From: Rhizobium sp. 16-449-1b
GTDB taxonomy: Bacteria > Pseudomonadota > Alphaproteobacteria > Rhizobiales > Rhizobiaceae
Assembly: GCF_017741935.1 (NCBI RefSeq)
Contig: NZ_JAGHMH010000018.1
Coordinates: 1 to 64,000, forward strand
Direction: 5' to 3'
Length of the DNA: 64,000 nt
A program made the translations under genes and the position numbers. A model generated the notes under the pieces. That model saw only the letters and a list, made by a program, of their open reading frames with translations. It searched no databases and was not told the DNA's origin. Positions 42,441 to 50,794 of this stretch are shown here, piece by piece; within the stretch, counting starts at the first letter, position 1, and each line of letters begins with the position of its first letter.

Positions 42441-42821
42441 CTATATCGTCAGCTCCTCGATGGAATCGACACGATCAGGGTAGAAGGCGACATAGCCTTT
42501 GATCTCGCTGACGGCATCCGAGGGATCTTCATAGCTCCAGATCGCGTTTTCCGAACGCTCTTCATCCGACGCGATGCTGTAATAGGACGCTTCGCCCTTA
42601 TAGGGGCAAAAGCTCTTGTGCGTGCTGTGGGTCAGCAACGGCATATCCACGTCACTGCGAGGGATGTAAGAGACAGCTGGATAGCTCGCCTCTTTCAACG
42701 TCAACGCCTTGCGGCTATCGGCGACCACGCGGCCGTTCCACGTCACCACCACGCGCTTCGGATTGGGCGTAATCGTAATCGGATGATCCGGACCGGGGAT
42801 CTTCATCGGCTGGGCGGACAT
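42441..42821 (-). CDS. DUF427 domain protein
   Basis: This 126-residue protein is a single DUF427 domain (beta-tent fold). Family features are VTWNGRVVADSRKALTLKE, YIPRSDVDM, KSFCPYKGEASYYSI and VAFYPDRVD. The family has no established function. The ATG is preceded by GGGAGCCTCCA. It is convergent with the porin gene. Confidence 0.88.
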   Translation of the reverse strand: MSAQPMKIPGPDHPITITPNPKRVVVTWNGRVVADSRKALTLKEASYPAVSYIPRSDVDMPLLTHSTHKSFCPYKGEASYYSIASDEERSENAIWSYEDPSDAVSEIKGYVAFYPDRVDSIEELTI

Positions 42822-42943
42822 TGGAGGCTCCCTGAATGCTCATGACATCCATATGGGGAGCGCCGCGCTCATTTGCAGGCAAGACGGCATAACGTTGCGG
42901 TGATCGAAACGTGCAGGCGTCGTGACCAGCTTGAATCAGCTGG

Positions 42944-43717
42944 TCAGAAGAACTCATCAAGCATCTGATATCGCAGCATTTTGCCAACATCCAACGACAC
43001 GATGCCGTAGTGCCGACAAAAAGGCTCGATGAACGCCTCACCGAAATTCGCAGCGATGCTGCGGCAGGCAAGCGCGATATCCTGGTAGCGATCCGCGACA
43101 CCGAGACGTCCGCAATCGATATAGCCAGCGAAGGCATCACCCGATGCCACGAAGTTCGGCAGGCAAGCGTCACCATGGGTGACGACCAGATCCTCCTCGC
43201 CGGCAGGCATCTGGCAAAGCTCTGAATAAAGATCAGCAGCACTACGCCCAAGCCGTGTCTCGTCGAAATCCTCTTCATCGACAAGCCCGGCACGCATACG
43301 CCGCTCGGCGACGGCCAGCCGCTTCGACCAACGGTGATCGAAGGGGCACGAGGCGATATCGAGAGCGTGCAGCGCACGCAACGCTGCAGCCAGCATGATC
43401 ACCCGCGCCTCGGCATCAACAGCCGAATCCGACGCGAGATCGCGGCCTGGCAGGGCACTCATCAGCAGCCAATCATAACCATCGTCCGTGGTGGAAGCGA
43501 TAATCTCGGGACACGGCAGTCCCTGCCCGGACAACCACCGCAAACGCGCCGCCTCGTCCGCCAACTCGCCGTAGGCGCTCTGCGCCTCGCGCTTGAGATA
43601 GAGCGCAGGCGCACCTTCGCGCTCCAGGCGAAACACTTCGGAGGGCGACCGGCCCACAGGATCACGATCCCAGGAATAGCCCGCGATAAAGCTGTCCAAT
43701 GCAACGGGATGAGCCAA
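42944..43717 (-). CDS. Aminoglycoside 3'-phosphotransferase-like kinase, APH(3')
   Basis: This 257-residue protein has full APH(3') architecture. The Brenner catalytic motif is VVTHGDACLPNF (H-x-D-x4-N), the magnesium motif is GYIDCGRLGVADRYQDIALA, the N-lobe lysine lies in YLKREAQ, and the C-terminus ends YQMLDEFF. These blocks match those of APH(3')-II (NPT-II) nearly residue for residue. It should phosphorylate kanamycin/neomycin-type antibiotics at the 3'-OH if expressed. Composition matches the host and no mobile element is near, which suggests an intrinsic chromosomal gene. A 53-residue gene 46 bases upstream may share its promoter. The true substrate needs a test. Confidence 0.88.
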   Translation of the reverse strand: MAHPVALDSFIAGYSWDRDPVGRSPSEVFRLEREGAPALYLKREAQSAYGELADEAARLRWLSGQGLPCPEIIASTTDDGYDWLLMSALPGRDLASDSAVDAEARVIMLAAALRALHALDIASCPFDHRWSKRLAVAERRMRAGLVDEEDFDETRLGRSAADLYSELCQMPAGEEDLVVTHGDACLPNFVASGDAFAGYIDCGRLGVADRYQDIALACRSIAANFGEAFIEPFCRHYGIVSLDVGKMLRYQMLDEFF

Positions 43718-43763
43718 GCAAGGCCTCAGGCAGTTGTGCTCGCCTCTATCGAGGCGTCAGCGA

Positions 43764-43925
43764 TCAGTGCAATGTTTCGGGCTGCATTTCGCCATGGAGG
43801 ATGGAAAGCGCGTCTTCGAGCGCGGATACCAGCATGTCGGTCAACTCGTCGCCACGGCTTTCGATGATCGCCACCTTGGTGGCCTCGTCCTGCTGTTCGA
43901 AAAAGCGCTCGATTTCGTTCGACAT
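43764..43925 (-). CDS. 53-residue acidic protein upstream of aph-like gene
   Basis: This 53-residue protein runs MSNEIERFFEQQDEATKVAI and continues with a predicted second helix, DELTDMLVSALEDALSIL. It is acidic and helical with no signal or membrane segment. It has a GAGGGGACA ribosome binding site. It is too short for most gene callers. It lies 46 bases upstream of the APH(3')-like gene on the same strand, so the two may be cotranscribed. I know no family. Confidence 0.55.
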   Translation of the reverse strand: MSNEIERFFEQQDEATKVAIIESRGDELTDMLVSALEDALSILHGEMQPETLH

Positions 43926-44098
43926 GTCATTGTCCCCTCTTGTGCCGCTAACATCCGGCGATGGGACAAAGCTAGGCGGTCATGCTTGTGTCGGACTGGA
44001 GCGGAAGACGATTAACGATTCCGTTTCACTTCGACACACCCAACTTAGCGCATTTCGAAAACGCTTCCAGACCGTTCAGCAAAACTTCTGTTATTTCC

Positions 44099-44992
44099 CT
44101 AACATCCTGCCTCATCACTTTGTGCAATCACCGACGTGATCCACTGCGAGAACGCCGCCATCGCGGGCGTCACAGGGCGCGAATGCAGCCGCGTCAGCCA
44201 ATAGCTGCCCATCGACACCGTGATGGAAAACGGTTGCGCCACCAGGCCGGACGCCAGATAGCGCGCGAACATCTTCGGCGGCGCAAGTCCGACGCCGATC
44301 CCCTGCTGGATCGCCTCCATCATCGCCAGCGAGGTGTCGAAGACGATGCTCTTCTGCATCAGCCCCGGATGCGAAACGCCGGCAGCCTCGAACCACCGCG
44401 TCCACTCGTCCGGTCGGTAGGAGCGCAAAAGCGTCTGCCCTATCAGGTCTTCCGGCCGCTTCAGCCCGTCGGCGAGATCGGGCCTGCAGAGAACAGACAG
44501 TGGCGCCTCGAAGAGCCGCGTCGCCTCCGTCGCATGCCACGCCCCACCACCGAAGCGGATGGCGAGATCGAGCCCTTCGGCGGCCAAGTCGACCCGGTTG
44601 TTATTGGTGGAAAGCCGGAGGTCGACATAGGGATAGCGCTCCTGAAACGACGGCAGGCGCGGCAGCAGCCAGCCAACCGCGAAGGTACCGACCGCGCCGA
44701 CCGTCAGCACCTCGCGCACATGGCCATCGCGCAACCGCTCGACCGCCACCGCCATGCGGTCGAAGCTGTCGCGCAGCACCGGCAGCAGACTGTCTCCCTC
44801 CGCCGTGATCATCAGCCCGCGCGGCAGCCGCCGAAACAGCGTCACGCCGAGCTGCGCCTCAAGGGCGATCACTTGGTGGCTGACGGCCGCCTGCGTGACG
44901 TTGAGCTCGATCGCCGCCTTGGTGAAGCTCAGATGCCGCGCGGACGCCTCGAAAGCCCGGAAGGCGTTCAGCGGTAGATATGGCCGAACCAT
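44099..44992 (-). CDS. ampR: AmpR/GcvA-type LysR regulator of beta-lactamase
   Basis: This 297-residue LysR regulator begins MVRPYLPLNAFRAFEASARHLSFTKAA, the opening shared by AmpR and GcvA, with HTH LNVTQAAVSHQVIALEAQLG. It is divergent from a class D beta-lactamase gene 106 bases away, the classical ampR-bla arrangement. AmpR responds to muropeptides from cell-wall recycling. The name is by context: GcvA-like regulators look alike. Confidence 0.85.
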   Translation of the reverse strand: MVRPYLPLNAFRAFEASARHLSFTKAAIELNVTQAAVSHQVIALEAQLGVTLFRRLPRGLMITAEGDSLLPVLRDSFDRMAVAVERLRDGHVREVLTVGAVGTFAVGWLLPRLPSFQERYPYVDLRLSTNNNRVDLAAEGLDLAIRFGGGAWHATEATRLFEAPLSVLCRPDLADGLKRPEDLIGQTLLRSYRPDEWTRWFEAAGVSHPGLMQKSIVFDTSLAMMEAIQQGIGVGLAPPKMFARYLASGLVAQPFSITVSMGSYWLTRLHSRPVTPAMAAFSQWITSVIAQSDEAGC

Positions 44993-45039
44993 GATGAAGC
45001 CCCAATTTTTCTAATGGCTTCATCTAGTATTGGTCCTTT

Positions 45040-45057
45040 GTCGTTGGGTCAAACGAC
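45040..45057. promoter_or_regulatory. Inverted repeat before beta-lactamase gene
   Basis: GTCGTT and AACGAC are separated by 6 bases (GGGTCA), in the ampR-bla intergenic region, 42 bases before the beta-lactamase ATG. It may be part of the regulator site or promoter, or a leader hairpin. Confidence 0.3.
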
Positions 45058-45098
45058 TGGTAGCTATCCCTGGAAAGCCACCAAGAAAGGGCCATTCC

Positions 45099-45911
45099 AT
45101 GCATCTCCGCTCCACGCTGCTTGCCACCGCAGCGATCGCCGCCATGGGCACGACCGCGCAAGCCAAGACTATTTGTACTGTCGTGGCCGACGCCAAGACC
45201 GGACAGACGATTGTCCAAGAGGGCGACTGCGAAGGCCGCGTCACGCCGGCCTCGACCTTCAAGGTGGCGCTGAGCGTCATCGGCTATGATAGCGGCTTCC
45301 TGAAGGACGAGCACACCCCGACCCTGAACTTTCGCAAGGGCGATCCCGATTGGGGCGGCGAGAACTGGAAGAAGCCGACGGATGCCATTCGCTGGCTGAA
45401 ATACTCCGTCGTCTGGTTCTCGCAGCGCATCACCCACGCGCTCGGCGAAAAGACGCTGCACGACTACGCGACGAAGCTGAACTACGGCAATGGCGATTTC
45501 TCCGGCGACAAGGGCAAGAACAACGGCCTCGACCGGGCATGGATCGCCTCGTCGCTGAAGATATCGCCGCTGGAACAGGTGGCCTTCCTCCGCAAGCTGG
45601 TAAACCGCCAGCTTCCCGTCAGCGCCCACGCGACGGACATGACGCTGAGGGTTGTCGAGACTATGCCCGAACAGGACGGCTGGACGATCCAAGGCAAGAC
45701 CGGCGCCGCCATGCCCAGGAATGCCGATTACAGCTTCGATGAAGAGCGCCCCTGGGGCTGGTATGTCGGCTGGGCTACGAAGGGCGATCGGACTGTGGTC
45801 TTCGCGCGCCTCATTCAAGACGATCGGAAAACGGCAGGTACGCCTGGCGTCCGGACGCGCGACGCCCTCATCACCGAATTGCCGTCGCTGCTAGCGAGCA
45901 GCGGCAAGTAG
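45099..45911 (+). CDS. Class D (OXA-type) beta-lactamase
   Basis: This 270-residue serine beta-lactamase has a signal peptide to about residue 22. All class D motifs are present: STFK (52-55, nucleophile Ser52 and carboxylatable Lys55), SVV (103-105), YGN (129-131) and KTG (200-202). TRP-rich WGWYVGWATKGDRTVVFARL is also typical. Length is normal. It is divergent from an AmpR-like regulator, whereas most class D enzymes are not AmpR-controlled. It is probably an intrinsic rhizobial OXA; spectrum cannot be read from sequence. Confidence 0.94.
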   Translation: MHLRSTLLATAAIAAMGTTAQAKTICTVVADAKTGQTIVQEGDCEGRVTPASTFKVALSVIGYDSGFLKDEHTPTLNFRKGDPDWGGENWKKPTDAIRWLKYSVVWFSQRITHALGEKTLHDYATKLNYGNGDFSGDKGKNNGLDRAWIASSLKISPLEQVAFLRKLVNRQLPVSAHATDMTLRVVETMPEQDGWTIQGKTGAAMPRNADYSFDEERPWGWYVGWATKGDRTVVFARLIQDDRKTAGTPGVRTRDALITELPSLLASSGK

Positions 45912-45959
45912 GTCTCGATCAGGCTAAATCGGGCGCCACAGCGGCGCCCGCCTCGCCTA

Positions 45960-47240
45960 TTAGAATTCCGGGAACCCGCGGCTGCGCCACTGCGACTTCG
46001 GAATTGCGGCACCGACGTCATAGGCAAACGACAGAACCTTGGTCCCATCGGTATCGACCTCGCAGCGGAAGCTCATATCGTACCAGCGCGCACTCGCGCG
46101 GAACGCACCGCGCTTGATCTCCAGCACATTGCCCTGCTGCAGGCGGTAGGACGGCAATAGCTCCGGCCGGAACCCCTGCGGCGAGTGCCTGAGCTGCTCA
46201 CGCAATTCCGTCGTGCAGAGCTCGGCGACGCGCATGCCGCGCGGCATGCCGTCGATCGCCGTCCGCGCAACGTCCCCGCCCGTGTCGTTCTGCGAATAGA
46301 GCTTCTTCACCTTTGTCAGCGGATCTGCCGCCGGAGCGGCACTGGCGGCGGGATCCGCCTTGGCGACTTCCTTGGGCTTGGCCTGCGTGATTTCGGTCGT
46401 CACCACACCGGTCGCCTCGGCGGCCGGCCCGTTGTTTTCCTGATGCGCGTCGGCGACATCGACCTGTGGCAGGTTGATATCATCAGGCATGGGCTTGGCC
46501 GGCGGCTTGTCGTCGGCATTGGGCTTTCCAGCCGATGCGGGATCATCCGCAGGCTTTTCCGCATCGGGAGCGCCAGCAGGTTTCCCCGCCTCGGTCGAAG
46601 CATCGCCATCCTCGGCCTTCCTCGGGCCGCTCGCCTTGTCGCCGAATTCGAAGACGGGGCGCAGCGGCTGGATCGGTTGCGGCTTGCCGTCGGGGCCTTT
46701 CGGCTGCTGGTCGGCCTTTGCCTGTTCGGCCGGATCCGGCTTCGGTGGCTCCTCGGCCTTCTTCTCCTCGGGCGGCTTTTCTTCCGGAGGTTTTTCAGGC
46801 GGCGGCGGCTCGGGCGGCTTTTCCTCAGGCGGCTTGGGCGCTTCCGGCGGTTTCTCCTCCGGCGGCTTTGGCGGCGGCGGTGGCGGTTCGGCCTTGGCCT
46901 CTTCCTGCTTCGGTTCCGGTGGCTTTTGCTCGGCCTTCTTTTCTTCCGGCTTCTGTTCGTCGGCGGGCTTTTCGGCCGCAGCCGGCTGCTCGGGCTTCTT
47001 TTCCTCCGGCTTCGGCTCTTCCGGCACCTTCAGCGCAGCCTGCTCCTCCGGCTTCTTCTCTTCGGGCTTCTTCTCTTCCGGTGGCGGCACCATCTCGACA
47101 TTGACCGTCTCCTCCTGAGGAGGCGGCGTCGGCTGCGGCAGCTTGATCAGGAAGCCGGCAACGACGACAATATGAAGCAGCACCGAGGCGATGACGCCCC
47201 AGCCGAACACTCCCAATTGCTTTTCCGTTGCCTTGGCCAT
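45960..47240 (-). CDS. Proline-rich TonB-like DUF930 protein
   Basis: This 426-residue protein has one N-terminal transmembrane helix (about 15-35, VIASVLLHIVVVAGFLI). A very long Pro/Glu/Lys-rich periplasmic spacer follows (about 38-180, repeats of PPEEKPPE, EEKKPEE), then an Ala/Asp-rich linker and a C-terminal globular DUF930 domain (about 320-426: CTTELREQLRHSPQGFRPELLPS). The N-terminal layout copies TonB and TolA, but the C-terminal domain is different. The ATG is at 47240; a GTG two codons upstream is an alternative. The function is unknown; a periplasm-spanning role is inferred. Confidence 0.85.
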   Translation of the reverse strand: MAKATEKQLGVFGWGVIASVLLHIVVVAGFLIKLPQPTPPPQEETVNVEMVPPPEEKKPEEKKPEEQAALKVPEEPKPEEKKPEQPAAAEKPADEQKPEEKKAEQKPPEPKQEEAKAEPPPPPPKPPEEKPPEAPKPPEEKPPEPPPPEKPPEEKPPEEKKAEEPPKPDPAEQAKADQQPKGPDGKPQPIQPLRPVFEFGDKASGPRKAEDGDASTEAGKPAGAPDAEKPADDPASAGKPNADDKPPAKPMPDDINLPQVDVADAHQENNGPAAEATGVVTTEITQAKPKEVAKADPAASAAPAADPLTKVKKLYSQNDTGGDVARTAIDGMPRGMRVAELCTTELREQLRHSPQGFRPELLPSYRLQQGNVLEIKRGAFRASARWYDMSFRCEVDTDGTKVLSFAYDVGAAIPKSQWRSRGFPEF

Positions 47241-47382
47241 ACCCACGCAATGCTGAACGACAAGTTGTCGATGTGGCCTTTTAAGAAGGCATCATCAAGC
47301 CTTAAAGGCAAAAAACACGCACACCTGACAAGGGCGTGAACGCCAGGGCACATAATCCCCAGCCGAACACCGCGAGAAACGA

Positions 47383-47411
47383 GAAAAGCCGGACCAAGGG
47401 CCCGGCTTTTC
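47383..47411 (-). terminator. Rho-independent terminator of rpoD
   Basis: The 10-base stem GAAAAGCCGG/CCGGCTTTTC has a 9-base loop and lies 21 bases beyond the rpoD stop. The U tract (UUUUCUCGUUU) is moderate. Confidence 0.65.
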
Positions 47412-47431
47412 GAATGACATATGTCCGCGAC

Positions 47432-49486
47432 TTAGCTGTCGAGGAACGAGCGGAGCTTCCTGGAGCGGCTCGGATGCTTCAACTTGCGCAGCGCCTTCGC
47501 TTCGATCTGACGGATACGTTCACGGGTAACCGAGAACTGCTGGCCGACTTCCTCAAGCGTATGGTCGGTGTTCATGCCGATGCCGAAACGCATGCGCAGC
47601 ACGCGCTCTTCGCGCGGCGTGAGCGATGCCAGAACACGGGTCGTCGTCTCGCGCAGGTTCGCCTGAATGGCCGCGTCGATCGGCAGAAGCGCGTTCTTGT
47701 CCTCGATGAAATCGCCGAGGTGCGAATCTTCTTCGTCACCGACAGGCGTTTCGAGCGAGATCGGCTCCTTGGCGATCTTCAGGACCTTGCGGACCTTTTC
47801 GAGCGGCATGGCGAGCTTTTCGGCCAGTTCTTCCGGCGTCGGTTCGCGGCCGATCTCGTGCAGCATCTGGCGCGAGGTACGAACGATCTTGTTGATCGTT
47901 TCGATCATGTGCACAGGGATACGGATCGTGCGGGCCTGGTCGGCGATCGAGCGGGTGATCGCCTGACGAATCCACCACGTCGCATAGGTCGAGAACTTGT
48001 AACCACGGCGATATTCGAACTTGTCGACCGCCTTCATCAGGCCGATATTGCCTTCCTGAATGAGGTCGAGGAACTGCAGGCCGCGGTTCGTGTACTTCTT
48101 GGCGATGGAGATGACGAGGCGAAGGTTCGCTTCGACCATTTCCTTCTTGGCGATACGCGCTTCGCGCTCGCCCTTCTGCACCATGGACACGATGCGACGG
48201 AATTCGGCGATCGAGATGCCGGTTTCCGTGGCCAGGTTCTGGATCTCCTGGCGGATGTCGCGGATCGTGGTGTTTTCGCCCTTGGCGAATTCCTTCCAGC
48301 CGCGTGCGGCCAGATTGGCGATCGACTTCATCCAGTTCGGATCGAGCTCGGCGCCCTGGTACTGTTCCAGGAACGAGTCGCGCTTGACGCCGTAGGATTC
48401 GGCCAGACGCAGCAGGCGGCCTTCGTTCTGCATCAGTCGCTTGGAGATGTCGTAGAGCTGCTCGACGAGGGCGTCGACGCGGTTCTGGTTCAGCGACAGA
48501 GACTTCACCGCCTTGATGAGCTCATCCTTGAGCTCCTTGTAGCGGCGCTCCTGAGCGGAAGACAGCGTGCCGGTCGCAGCCAAACGCTGCTCGACCTGCT
48601 GGTCCTGCAGCTTGCGCAGTTTCTTGTAAGTCTCGGCGATGATGTCGAGCGTTTCCATGACCTGTGGGCGCAGTTCCGCTTCCATGGCGGCCAGCGACAG
48701 ATTGGATTCGTCCTCGTCTTCTTCTTCCTCTTCCGGAGGCAGGCCCTCGCCGCCGACATTGGTGATGTCGTCGTCGCCCGAACGGGTGCGGCGGGTCTTT
48801 TCCTTCTCTTCGGCAGCCTTGCGGTCGGCCTCGATCTTCTCCGGGCTCTGGAACTGCGGAGCAGCCTTTGCCTCGGGACCGGAATAGGTCGTTTCGAGAT
48901 CGATGATCTCGCGCAGCAGCGTCGTGCCTTCGTTGAGTTCGTCGCGCCAGATGATGATCGCCTGGAAGGTCAGCGGGCTCTCACAGAGACCACCGATCAT
49001 CGTTTCGCGGCCGGCCTCGATGCGCTTTGCAATGGCGATTTCGCCTTCGCGCGACAGAAGCTCCACCGAACCCATTTCGCGCAGATACATGCGCACGGGG
49101 TCGTCGGTGCGGTCGGTCGGCTCTTTCTTCTTGGCGGTCGCAAGTGCGGTACCGCCGGAGGGAGCAAGCTCGCCGCCTTCGCTTTCGTCGTCCGAACCGG
49201 AATCGTCGTCGCCGCCGTCGCTGCCGCCGGCTTCTTCGGCTTCTTCATCTTCGATGACGTTGATGCCCATGTCCGACAGCATCGACATCGTGTCTTCGAT
49301 CTGTTCGGATGTCACTTCCTCGGACGGGAGAACGGCATTGAGCTCGTCCATCGTCACATAGCCGCGCTTCTTGGCGGCCTTGATCATTTTCTTGACCGCG
49401 TCATCGGAAAGATCGAGAAGAGGGCCGTCGGTACCGCCGTCGCGTTCGACTTCCGCTTCTTCGTTCTCTTTGACCTTCGTTGCCAT
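47432..49486 (-). CDS. rpoD: Primary sigma factor RpoD (sigma-70)
   Basis: This 684-residue housekeeping sigma factor has an acidic N-terminal region 1.1 and linker (Glu/Asp-rich, DDAVKKMIKAAKKRG). Region 1.2 includes DPVRMYLREMG, region 2 contains KEMVEANLRLVISIAKKYTNRG and WWIRQAITRSIADQ, region 3 lies around EIGREPTPEELAEKL, and region 4.2 HTH is TLEEVGQQFSVTRERIRQIE. The C-terminus is LKHPSRSRKLRSFLDS. Length matches rhizobial SigA (about 684). The ATG is 49486; an in-frame upstream start exists but lies outside the conserved region. The upstream region carries CtrA and DnaA box consensus sequences. Confidence 0.98.
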   Translation of the reverse strand: MATKVKENEEAEVERDGGTDGPLLDLSDDAVKKMIKAAKKRGYVTMDELNAVLPSEEVTSEQIEDTMSMLSDMGINVIEDEEAEEAGGSDGGDDDSGSDDESEGGELAPSGGTALATAKKKEPTDRTDDPVRMYLREMGSVELLSREGEIAIAKRIEAGRETMIGGLCESPLTFQAIIIWRDELNEGTTLLREIIDLETTYSGPEAKAAPQFQSPEKIEADRKAAEEKEKTRRTRSGDDDITNVGGEGLPPEEEEEDEDESNLSLAAMEAELRPQVMETLDIIAETYKKLRKLQDQQVEQRLAATGTLSSAQERRYKELKDELIKAVKSLSLNQNRVDALVEQLYDISKRLMQNEGRLLRLAESYGVKRDSFLEQYQGAELDPNWMKSIANLAARGWKEFAKGENTTIRDIRQEIQNLATETGISIAEFRRIVSMVQKGEREARIAKKEMVEANLRLVISIAKKYTNRGLQFLDLIQEGNIGLMKAVDKFEYRRGYKFSTYATWWIRQAITRSIADQARTIRIPVHMIETINKIVRTSRQMLHEIGREPTPEELAEKLAMPLEKVRKVLKIAKEPISLETPVGDEEDSHLGDFIEDKNALLPIDAAIQANLRETTTRVLASLTPREERVLRMRFGIGMNTDHTLEEVGQQFSVTRERIRQIEAKALRKLKHPSRSRKLRSFLDS

Positions 49487-49603
49487 GTATATCGTCGCCT
49501 TCCTGACGCTATTCAAACTCGCTGCGGTAAAACGGCCCTATCAAAGCCGGCGCGCCGCAAACGGCCGTCTCGAATCACCTGATCCCAAATAACCGGATGA
49601 CAT

Positions 49604-49618
49604 TTAATGCCTGATTAA
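49604..49618. promoter_or_regulatory. CtrA box upstream of rpoD
   Basis: TTAA-TGCCTGA-TTAA is an exact match to the CtrA consensus TTAA-N7-TTAA. It is 118 bases before the rpoD ATG. CtrA is the conserved cell-cycle response regulator of Rhizobiaceae. Confidence 0.6.
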
Positions 49619-49792
49619 CCACGATTGCCGGCGCCGGACGACAGAGTTCATATGTCACCAAATGTCCGGCCATGGTTGTGCGATCTGCCCTTGACCCAGT
49701 TCACCGCTATTCAAGTCGAACGGTGATTCCCACAATTTTAGTTCTCGTCAAGCTTTTCCAGCAAAAAAGCGCGAGAAAACTTGGAAAAGGCC

Positions 49793-49801
49793 TTATCCAC
49801 A
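49793..49801 (+). promoter_or_regulatory. DnaA box upstream of rpoD
   Basis: TTATCCACA is the perfect high-affinity DnaA 9-mer, about 307 bases from the rpoD ATG. Only one copy is present, so this is not a replication origin. It may allow DnaA to influence rpoD or the divergent gene. Confidence 0.45.
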
Positions 49802-50050
49802 GGCCACAAGCCGCCGAAGCGGTTGCCAAGCATAGATAGGATGTCACCGCGGGAAGACAAGAGCCTTTGAAGCAGCGCAACTCGCTGATTGCAATTCACC
49901 GCCCAAATATCGCTGCATCAACATTCCACTCGTCAGCCTCTGGCCGCATCCCATAACACCTACATCCGACTTGTCGTCAAGGTTGCGCTCCAGTTGGTTG
50001 CACGTCCGCCGCCATCCGCGCAAACTAGTCTGCGGCTTTGGGAGGGCACA

Positions 50051-50401
50051 ATGGCGAACCAGGAAAGATCGATTGATCTGCTTGTCAACGTTGTAAAGGC
50101 AAACGACGATTACCAGCAGCGACTGAAGCAAAATCCCGTTGGCGCTCTTCAAGACCTTGCAAGAGATATAAAGCTCGCAAACCCGCTTCCTACAAACGAC
50201 GACAGAATCGCCTTCCGGATAGCCGTTCTGGCCTTGTCTCTCGTTGTCCTCGCAGTGGTCGGATGCGGAATTGCGATCTACGTCCTAACCTTCAGGGACG
50301 CCGCGCAGCCACGACTTCCCGATTTTCTTCTGGCCCTCGGCTCCACTGCTCTCGGCGCGCTTGCTGGCATGCTCGTGCCAATCAACCAGCGTGGCGGATA
50401 G
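50051..50401 (+). CDS. Small membrane protein of unknown function
   Basis: This 116-residue protein has a hydrophilic N-terminal half (about 1-50, charged, MANQERSIDLLVNVVKANDD) and two transmembrane helices (about 53-82, IAFRIAVLALSLVVLAVVGC, and about 90-110, LLALGSTALGALAGMLVP). A strong GGGAGGGCACA site precedes the ATG. I do not recognise the family. It is divergent from rpoD. Confidence 0.65.
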   Translation: MANQERSIDLLVNVVKANDDYQQRLKQNPVGALQDLARDIKLANPLPTNDDRIAFRIAVLALSLVVLAVVGCGIAIYVLTFRDAAQPRLPDFLLALGSTALGALAGMLVPINQRGG

Positions 50402-50431
50402 GTTCATCAGTCAGAGCACCAAGTCCAGAAA

Positions 50432-50779
50432 CTAGTGCGACTTACCGTCCCAAGGCTGGATCTCGATCGTCGCGAGATCGACGGCGGGCACGCAGCGCAG
50501 ATTGATGCAGGCCATCTCCGTCCCATCGGGCATCTTGCCCTCGCTGAACGGGCCGACGCCGCAATTGCTGCAGAAGTGGTGCTGGATCACATGGGTGTTG
50601 AACGTATAGGTCGACAATGCCTCGCGCGGCGTCTTCAGGCTGAACTTGTCGCGCGGCACGAAAGCGAGCAACCCGCCGCGGCGCCGGCAGAGAGAACAGT
50701 TGCAGTCGATCGCCGATGTAAAATCACCCTCGACATTAAAGGCGATCTGGCCGCAGTGGCAGCTTCCTTCATAGTTCAT
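50432..50779 (-). CDS. GFA/CENP-V family zinc protein
   Basis: This 115-residue member of the glutathione-dependent formaldehyde-activating enzyme (GFA)/CENP-V family has zinc ligands in GSCHCGQIAF, DCNCSLCRRRGG and FCSNCGV, the full set for two zinc sites. Some family members bind S-hydroxymethyl-glutathione and others have no known role. It is 15 bases downstream of tdh on the same strand, so possibly cotranscribed. Confidence 0.9.
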   Translation of the reverse strand: MNYEGSCHCGQIAFNVEGDFTSAIDCNCSLCRRRGGLLAFVPRDKFSLKTPREALSTYTFNTHVIQHHFCSNCGVGPFSEGKMPDGTEMACINLRCVPAVDLATIEIQPWDGKSH

Positions 50780-50794
50780 GTCATTCTCCTCCCA

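Larger units (their letters stand above)
49487..50050. other. Region upstream of rpoD
   Basis: These 564 bases lie between divergent rpoD and a membrane protein gene. They hold a perfect CtrA box and a perfect DnaA box (listed separately) and an A/T-rich promoter-like zone at 49730-49780. I see no gene. Confidence 0.5.

Noticed and set aside
46185..47339. Plus-strand frame rich in Leu/Arg/Phe opposite the DUF930 gene
   Set aside because: It is the antisense reading of the Pro/Glu/Lys repeats; no ribosome binding site.
47336..49582. 748-codon plus-strand frame opposite rpoD
   Set aside because: rpoD is certain on the minus strand; the antisense frame has no domains.
49793..49801. Possible replication origin near the DnaA box
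   Set aside because: Only one DnaA box, with no AT-rich unwinding element cluster or repABC genes.
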